Shown piece by piece: positions 58,583 through 64,000 of a stretch of 64,000 bases of DNA. Position numbers and translations under genes: made by a program. The notes beneath the pieces were generated by a model. It saw nothing but the letters and a program-made list of their open reading frames with translations. It had not been told where the DNA came from and did no database searches. The stretch's first letter is position 1, and each line of letters begins with the position of its first letter. Source of the stretch: an uncultured Acidimicrobiales bacterium (GTDB lineage: Bacteria > Actinomycetota > Acidimicrobiia > Acidimicrobiales > SZUA-35); contig CALEWY010000009.1 in assembly GCA_937925335.1 (NCBI GenBank), forward strand, positions 1 through 64,000, read 5' to 3'.

Positions 58583-59268
58583 TGGGCTACCTCGAAGGCT
58601 TCGCCGTCACGTTCAAGAAGTGGGGCGAGGGCGTCACCACCAAGGAATACCGGGCCGGCAAGACCGACAAGAACGGCAACATCGACGCTCGCGATCAGAA
58701 GGCTCCGAAGCCTGAGCGAGCCCATGGCCGTCACGTGCTCAACAAGTACGAAGACGGTATGGAGAAGTGCATCGGTTGTGAGTTGTGCGCCGGTGTCTGC
58801 CCCGCAAAGTGCATCTACGTGCGAGGCGCGGAGAACCCGCCAGACGATCCAAAGTCTCCCGGCGAGCGATTCGGCTTCGTCTACGAGATCAACTATCTCC
58901 GCTGCATTCACTGTGATCTGTGCGTCGAGGCCTGCCCGACCGAAGCCATCACCGAAACCAAACTCTTCGAGTTCAGCTTCACGAACCGCAGCGATGCCAT
59001 CTACACCAAGGACGAACTCTTGGTCGACGACGATGGCAAGCCGCAGAATCTCCCGTGGGAAGACTGGCGCCCCGGCGAAGACGAGAACACCTCGGGCTGG
59101 ATGCGAGCCACGGCTCCTGCCGGTCGTGCCGCTTATGAAAACAAAGTCGCGTGGTCAGGCGAGCTTGGCTACGGAGTTCGTGAGCCCGAGAAGGGCCAGG
59201 CCTTCGAGGACACGGTCGATCCTGAGCCAGACACTGCCGATCATGACGATCACGGAGGCCATCACTGA
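58582..59268 (+). CDS. nuoI: NADH-quinone oxidoreductase subunit I
   Basis: A 228-residue subunit with two [4Fe-4S] motifs, CIGCELCAGVCPAKCIYV and CIHCDLCVEACPTEAIT, passing electrons to NuoB. The C-terminal ~60 residues are acidic and end in HDDHGGHH. The cluster domain resembles the ferredoxin of the bc operon upstream (44119). TGATG overlap with nuoJ. Confidence 0.96.
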   Translation: MGYLEGFAVTFKKWGEGVTTKEYRAGKTDKNGNIDARDQKAPKPERAHGRHVLNKYEDGMEKCIGCELCAGVCPAKCIYVRGAENPPDDPKSPGERFGFVYEINYLRCIHCDLCVEACPTEAITETKLFEFSFTNRSDAIYTKDELLVDDDGKPQNLPWEDWRPGEDENTSGWMRATAPAGRAAYENKVAWSGELGYGVREPEKGQAFEDTVDPEPDTADHDDHGGHH

Positions 59269-59858
59269 TGGTTGATCTGATCTCGTTCATCATCAGCGCG
59301 GCGATCGTGCTGGGCGGAGCGCTCGGTGTTGTGCTTTTTGCCAACCCGGTCCACAACGCTCTCTCGCTGATCGCTTCGTTCTTCGGCGTTGCAGTACTGT
59401 TCATCATTCAAGAGGCGCACTTCTTGGCGCTCGTTCAGATCGTTGTCTACGGCGGCGCCATCGTGGTGCTCTTCTTGTTCGTCATCATGTTGCTCGGCGT
59501 CGATCGAATCGAAGCGGTCGAAGAAGAAGCACTCGTTGGCCAGCGCGGCACCGCGCTGCTCGCCGGTGTCTTGCTCTTCGGTGTTCTGCTCGGCGGCCTG
59601 TTCTTCTCCGGGCCTGACGCTGATGTCGCTCCCGAAGCCGGCCGGACCGCCATCACCGGCCGTCAAGCTCAAGTCGTCCCACTGACCGACGAGCAGAACG
59701 TGACCCAGCTCGGACGCGATCTGTTCACTCGAAACATCTTGGCCTTCGAGGCCACCGGCTTGTTGCTCACCATCGCAACCGTCGGAGCGGTTGTGCTCGT
59801 CCGCAACCGTGGTGCTGAAGATCTCGTCGTCGACGAACCAGGGTCGGCAGCAGCATGA
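59268..59858 (+). CDS. nuoJ: NADH-quinone oxidoreductase subunit J
   Basis: A 196-residue membrane subunit with five helices; [54 protein letters not shown] spans helices 2-3 (key block [20 protein letters not shown]). A hydrophilic loop ([13 protein letters not shown]) precedes the last helix. Confidence 0.95.
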   Translation: MVDLISFIISAAIVLGGALGVVLFANPVHNALSLIASFFGVAVLFIIQEAHFLALVQIVVYGGAIVVLFLFVIMLLGVDRIEAVEEEALVGQRGTALLAGVLLFGVLLGGLFFSGPDADVAPEAGRTAITGRQAQVVPLTDEQNVTQLGRDLFTRNILAFEATGLLLTIATVGAVVLVRNRGAEDLVVDEPGSAAA

Positions 59859-60160
59859 TCCTCACCGAAACCTGGTACCTCGTCCTCAGCGCTGGGCTGT
59901 TTTCAATCGGCGCGGTCGGGCTTCTCGTCCGCCGGAACCCGCTCGTGATGTTCATGTGTGTCGAGCTCATGCTCAACGCCGTGAACATCAGCTTCGTCGC
60001 GTTCTCGACCGCGCTCCGAGATCTCAGCGGTCAGACCGCCGTGTTCTTCGTCTTGGTGGTTGCTGCGGCCGAAGTTGTCGTTGGTTTGTCGATCGTGGTT
60101 GCGGTGTTACGCCGTCGTCCCACGGCGACCGCTGACGATCTCGTTGAGCTGGGGGGCTGA
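59855..60160 (+). CDS. nuoK: NADH-quinone oxidoreductase subunit K
   Basis: A 101-residue three-helix antiporter-like subunit. The conserved Glu residues of the proton path lie in [18 protein letters not shown] and [21 protein letters not shown] overlap with nuoJ. Confidence 0.96.
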   Translation: MILTETWYLVLSAGLFSIGAVGLLVRRNPLVMFMCVELMLNAVNISFVAFSTALRDLSGQTAVFFVLVVAAAEVVVGLSIVVAVLRRRPTATADDLVELGG

Positions 60161-60164
60161 ACCA

Positions 60165-62549
60165 ATGCTTGAAGCCACATGGCTGATCCCTGCCCTGCCG
60201 CTCGCAGGCTTTTTCATGCTCGTGTTGATGGGGCGCCGCCTCGGCGAGCCGCTCGCTGGCTGGCTGGCAACCGCAATGATGGGTGGCAGCTTCTTGGCCA
60301 CCCTCGCGGTGTTTGCCGGCCTCGTCGCTGAAGAAGAGGCCGATCGCTTCTTCCTCCAGACGATCTTCACCTGGGTGCCCTCCGGATCCTTCAGTGTCGA
60401 CGTCGGCTTCTTTGCCGACCCACTGTCGATCACGATGTGCCTGTTCATCACGGGTGTTGGCACGCTCATCCACCTCTACTCGATCGGCTACATGCACGGA
60501 GACAAGAACTTCTCCAAGTTCTTCCTCTACCTCAATCTCTTCGCCGCATCGATGCTGGTTCTCGTCCTCGGCGACAACCTCCTCATGACCTTCCTCGGCT
60601 GGGAGGGCGTCGGCGCCTGTTCGTACTTCCTCATCAGTTTCTGGTTCGACGAAGAAGCGAACGCCTCCGCTGGCAAGAAGGCCTTCGTCACCAACCGAAT
60701 CGGCGACTTCGGCTACATGCTCGGCATGTTCTTGATCTTCAATGCGATCGGCTCGATCCGTTACGCCGACATCATCACCGAGACCCAGGCCGGGAACCTC
60801 ACCGCTGGTGTCGCAACCGCTGCGGTGTTGCTCTTCATGCTTGCGGCTGCTGGCAAGTCAGCACAGATCCCGTTGTTCGTGTGGCTTCCGGATGCCATGG
60901 CTGGCCCGACGCCCGTTTCAGCGCTGATTCACGCCGCAACGATGGTGACCTCCGGCGTCTACCTCCTCACCCGCTTGAACCCGGTGCTCGCCGCTGCGGA
61001 TCCGTGGGCCACCGATCTCATCGCCTGGGTCGGCGCCATCACGGCGCTGGTCGCCGCACTTGCCGCACTCGTGCAGACCGACATCAAGAAGGTCTTGGCC
61101 TACTCGACGGTTTCCCAGCTCGGCTACCTCTTCTTGGCGGTTGGTGTCGGCGGCTACGTCCCCGCGATCTTCCACATGATCACGCACGCCTTCTTCAAGG
61201 CGCTGTTGTTCCTCGGATCAGGCTCGGTCATTCACGGGCTGCATGATGAGCAAGACATGCGTCGTATGGGCGGCCTGACCAAGTTGATGCCGATCACGGC
61301 CGGCACGTTCATCATCGGCTGGCTCGCCATCGCTGGTGTCCCACCGTTCTCCGGTTTCTGGTCGAAGGACGAGATCCTCCTCTATGCCTACGACGCCAAC
61401 CCGATCCTCTGGCTCATCGGTCTCGTCACCGCATTGCTGACGGCGTTCTACATGACCCGCCAAGTGATCCTCACGTTCTTCGGGCGTATTCGTTTCTTCG
61501 ATGCGCATACCGACGAGATCACTGCCGCCTTCGCTGGTGGGGTCACCTCGGCCGCCGCTGATATCGAGACTGCGGAAGCGGATCTGGTCAAGGCCAATGA
61601 GGCGGTTGAGAAGGCGAACGCCGACGTCACCAAGCGCACCGAAGCGCTGGCCAAGGCAACGACCGGACTCACCGATGCGACCGCTGCGGTCGCAGCATCC
61701 GACGAGGCCGACGACGGCCACGCCAAGATCGTCAAGGCGTTCGAAAAGGCCGAGAAGGCCGTCCCGAAGGCCGAAGGTGCAATCGAGAAGGCCAACGCTG
61801 GCCTTGTTGACGCTGAAGCCGGTGTCGTTGACGCCGAAGCATCGCTCGTTGCAGCCCGCGAGCGGATTTCGGTCGCAAAGGCTGAGCTCGCCAAGGCACC
61901 GAGCGCCCCGACGCACGTGACCGCACTCACCGAGGCTCCTGACATCGGCGACTTCGCCGATGCGATGCCAGCCTCGTATCGCGAACGCCAGGAGTACCAC
62001 CCGCACGAGTCGCCGTGGACGATGACCCTGCCTCTCGTGGTGCTCGCCGGACTCGCCGCGGTCGGCGGTGGTCTCAACCTTCCGTTCACGAAGGATCTGC
62101 ATTTCCTCGCTCACTGGATCGAGCCGTCACTCTTCTTGAATGAGGCGCATCCGAGCGCGTCGGCGAGCACCAAGGTCGTTCTCGCCGTCATCGCCATCGC
62201 CGTCGGTGTCGTGGCGATTGCCGCCGCCTTCGCGATCTATCTGCGAGGCAAAGCTGATCCAAAGGCGATCGAGAAGCCGGCACTCGCCGCTGCCGTCGCC
62301 TACGACCACGGACTCGCTCGTTTCATGGGCGGACCGGGTCGTGCATCGTTCGATGTGGCTGCCTGGTTCGACAAGACGTTCGTCGACGGAGCGGTCAACG
62401 GTGTTGGCACCGTCGTCACCAGCGTCGGCCGTTCGCTGCGGGCAACGCAGACGGGCTTCGCTCGTCAGTACGCACTCGGTATCACCCTCGGGGTGGCCGC
62501 CGTTGGCATCTATCTCTTGTTCAAGTTCGGGATCGAGGTGTCGTCGTGA
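60165..62549 (+). CDS. nuoL: NADH-quinone oxidoreductase subunit L with coiled-coil insertion
   Basis: A 794-residue proton-pumping subunit (family usually 600-650). Core motifs FLGWEGVGACSYFLISFWF, AAGKSAQIPLFVWLPDAMAGPTPVSALIHAATMV and HAFFKALLFLGSGSVIH are intact. Between the helix ending FFGRIRFFDAHTDE and the conserved HPHESPWTMTLPLVVL segment, residues about 455-595 are an Ala/Lys/Glu/Asp-rich hydrophilic insertion with heptad character and no Cys or Trp. ATG 60165 is chosen; the open frame upstream overlaps nuoK. Confidence 0.96.
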   Translation: MLEATWLIPALPLAGFFMLVLMGRRLGEPLAGWLATAMMGGSFLATLAVFAGLVAEEEADRFFLQTIFTWVPSGSFSVDVGFFADPLSITMCLFITGVGTLIHLYSIGYMHGDKNFSKFFLYLNLFAASMLVLVLGDNLLMTFLGWEGVGACSYFLISFWFDEEANASAGKKAFVTNRIGDFGYMLGMFLIFNAIGSIRYADIITETQAGNLTAGVATAAVLLFMLAAAGKSAQIPLFVWLPDAMAGPTPVSALIHAATMVTSGVYLLTRLNPVLAAADPWATDLIAWVGAITALVAALAALVQTDIKKVLAYSTVSQLGYLFLAVGVGGYVPAIFHMITHAFFKALLFLGSGSVIHGLHDEQDMRRMGGLTKLMPITAGTFIIGWLAIAGVPPFSGFWSKDEILLYAYDANPILWLIGLVTALLTAFYMTRQVILTFFGRIRFFDAHTDEITAAFAGGVTSAAADIETAEADLVKANEAVEKANADVTKRTEALAKATTGLTDATAAVAASDEADDGHAKIVKAFEKAEKAVPKAEGAIEKANAGLVDAEAGVVDAEASLVAARERISVAKAELAKAPSAPTHVTALTEAPDIGDFADAMPASYRERQEYHPHESPWTMTLPLVVLAGLAAVGGGLNLPFTKDLHFLAHWIEPSLFLNEAHPSASASTKVVLAVIAIAVGVVAIAAAFAIYLRGKADPKAIEKPALAAAVAYDHGLARFMGGPGRASFDVAAWFDKTFVDGAVNGVGTVVTSVGRSLRATQTGFARQYALGITLGVAAVGIYLLFKFGIEVSS

Positions 62550-64000
62550 CGCTGCCACTGTTTGCAGCCGAGGCAGGAGTCGAATCGGCCAGCGTGCCGA
62601 TCCTCCCGGCGCTCATCGCCGTTCCACTCTTCACCGCACTTGTCTTGCTGCTCGTTCCAAAGCACCGGGTGGCCGAACTCAAGCTCGTCGCCCTACTCGG
62701 CTCATCGATCACCGCGGCATTGTCGATCTGGATGCTCGGCGCCTTTGATGCTGACGACGGCGGCCTGCAGTTCGTCACCCAGCGCGAATGGTCTGCCGAC
62801 CTCGGACTCAGCTGGTTCCTGGCCGTGGATGGCATTTCGCTGTTCTTGGTTGTTCTCAGCGGCATCTTGTTCCCGATCGCCATCTTGGCGACCGAACCTC
62901 ACCACGATCACAAGCCGTACTACTTCTGGCTGATGCTCTTGATGACCGGCTCGATGGGTGTCTTCATGGCACTCGACCTGCTGCTGTTCTTCCTCTTCTT
63001 CGAGATCGTGCTCGTCCCGATGTACTTCCTCATCGGCGGCTGGGGTCACGGTCGACGCATCTACGCAGCGCTGAAGTTCTTCCTCTACACAATGGCGGGA
63101 TCAGCGTTGATGCTGGTCGGCATCGTGTCGGTTGCGTTCTTGTCGAAGGACGCCACCGGTGGTCTGACCTTCGATGTGATTCGCCTCGCTGAGGCTCAGG
63201 CGTTGAGTGACACCGCACAAACGCTTGTCTTCTTGAGCTTCGCTCTCGCCTTTGCGGTGAAGGTTCCGCTCTTCCCACTCCACACCTGGCTGCCCGATGC
63301 TCACACCGAAGCGCCGACGGCTGGTTCGGTCATCTTGGCTGGTGTCATGCTGAAGCTCGGTACCTACGGCTACCTGCGGTTCGGTATCTATCTCTTCCCG
63401 AACGCCGCTCACGATCTCGCCTGGATCTTCATGACCCTCGGCGTGATCGGCATCGTCTACGGCGCCGCCGTCGCAACGATGCAGCGCGATCTCAAGCGCC
63501 TGGTCGCCTACAGCTCGGTCGCTCACCTCGGGTTCATCGTGCTCGGACTCTTCGTCTTGAACACACAGGGCATTCAGGGTGCGATCCTGCAAATGGTCAG
63601 CCACGGTGTTTCCACCGGTGCGCTGTTCATCATGGTCGGCTGGATTTACGAGCGCCGCCACACCCGTGAGATCTCCGCACTTGGCGGTTTGCAGAAGTCG
63701 GCTCCCGTCTTTGCCGCAGCGTTCACGCTCATCATGTTGTCGAGCATTGGTCTCCCTGGCCTGAACGGTTTCGTTGGCGAGTTCTTGATCCTGCTCGGTG
63801 CCTTCCAGGGTGCTCGGTGGTGGGCGGTCGTTGCGGTATCCGGCGTGATCCTCGCTGCGCTCTACCTGCTGTGGGCCTACCAGCGTGTGTTCCACGGGCC
63901 AGCCGAGGGCGAGAACGCCGAGATGCCCGAGCTTCGGTTCTCCGAAGGCCTCGCCATCTTGCCGCTGCTCTTCCTCATCGTCTTCATGGGTGTGTACCCG
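62546..64000 (+). CDS. nuoM: NADH-quinone oxidoreductase subunit M (3' partial)
   Basis: GTG at 62546 overlaps the nuoL stop (GTGA). The frame stays open to the window end (485 codons). Antiporter-like features: FFEIVLVPMYFLIGGWG, TLVFLSFALAFAVKVPLFPLHTWLPDAHTEAPTAGSVILAGVMLKLG (key block FPLHTWLPDAHTEAPTAGS) and VAYSSVAHLGFIVLGLF. nuoN is expected beyond the window. Confidence 0.95.
   Translation, partial: MTLPLFAAEAGVESASVPILPALIAVPLFTALVLLLVPKHRVAELKLVALLGSSITAALSIWMLGAFDADDGGLQFVTQREWSADLGLSWFLAVDGISLFLVVLSGILFPIAILATEPHHDHKPYYFWLMLLMTGSMGVFMALDLLLFFLFFEIVLVPMYFLIGGWGHGRRIYAALKFFLYTMAGSALMLVGIVSVAFLSKDATGGLTFDVIRLAEAQALSDTAQTLVFLSFALAFAVKVPLFPLHTWLPDAHTEAPTAGSVILAGVMLKLGTYGYLRFGIYLFPNAAHDLAWIFMTLGVIGIVYGAAVATMQRDLKRLVAYSSVAHLGFIVLGLFVLNTQGIQGAILQMVSHGVSTGALFIMVGWIYERRHTREISALGGLQKSAPVFAAAFTLIMLSSIGLPGLNGFVGEFLILLGAFQGARWWAVVAVSGVILAALYLLWAYQRVFHGPAEGENAEMPELRFSEGLAILPLLFLIVFMGVYP

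Noticed and set aside
58441-58911. 156-residue minus-strand ORF in nuoH-nuoI
   Set aside because: Antisense to two NADH dehydrogenase subunits with intact motifs.

Overview
The window is a high-GC (roughly 60-65%) chromosomal segment of an actinobacterium. Supporting markers are mycothiol glycosyltransferase MshA, a WhiB iron-sulfur regulator, an RsiG-type anti-sigma protein, an F420-type LLM oxidoreductase, C5-pathway heme genes linked to rex, a soluble acyl-ACP desaturase, and many starts that look leaderless. The overall flavour suggests class Acidimicrobiia (an Ilumatobacter-like lineage); that placement is inference. No transposase, integrase, phage structural gene or CRISPR array was seen. 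One short element with terminal inverted repeats is a possible MITE.

Layout: 1-1976 is the end of a cytochrome oxidase operon (subunit III, subunit IV, CtaG). 2025-9437 holds a methyltransferase, an ABC exporter pair, pdxH, a VOC protein, an LLM oxidoreductase, a poly-gamma-glutamate hydrolase-like protein and a CcdA/TlpA thiol-redox pair. 9580-10730 is a whiB locus bracketed by two perfect 15-bp hairpins. 10954-16991 holds a thioesterase, orn/dut (divergent), an RsbW-like protein with an ATP-dependent DNA ligase, an acyl-ACP desaturase behind a 20-bp palindrome, and three further genes. 16954-19539 has two tandem glutaminyl-cyclotransferase-like lipoproteins and a small protein, followed by tRNA-Lys. 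19885-29609 holds lipoproteins, a YgjP-like hydrolase, a phosphatase, moaD, a CdsA-like membrane protein, the rsiG-like gene, an XRE regulator, mshA-ybjN, proC, a SAM hydrolase, a tiny membrane protein and a CAP protein. 29900-39769 holds an acyl-CoA synthetase and the rex-hemACD-hemB-PH-PH-hemL cluster.

39949-64000 is largely energy metabolism. After a secreted metalloprotease-like protein with DUF4214 repeats comes a monoheme cytochrome c. Divergent from it runs a bc-type complex operon: membrane protein, two-cluster ferredoxin, cytochrome b6-like protein, subunit IV, Rieske, diheme cytochrome c and another membrane protein. The NADH dehydrogenase operon nuoA-M follows; nuoM runs off the window. 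A strong candidate Rex operator lies just upstream of the bc operon. The redox sensor encoded beside the heme genes could therefore coordinate heme supply with the electron-transport chain that uses it.

Most notable points: the RsiG-like protein with two c-di-GMP-type signature motifs; the ferredoxin-containing bc operon; a roughly 140-residue coiled-coil insertion in NuoL; a repeated short motif (IPxxLLxRSxxAK) shared by two bc-complex proteins and an unrelated small protein; and a recurring TANNNT box 6-7 bases before start codons.
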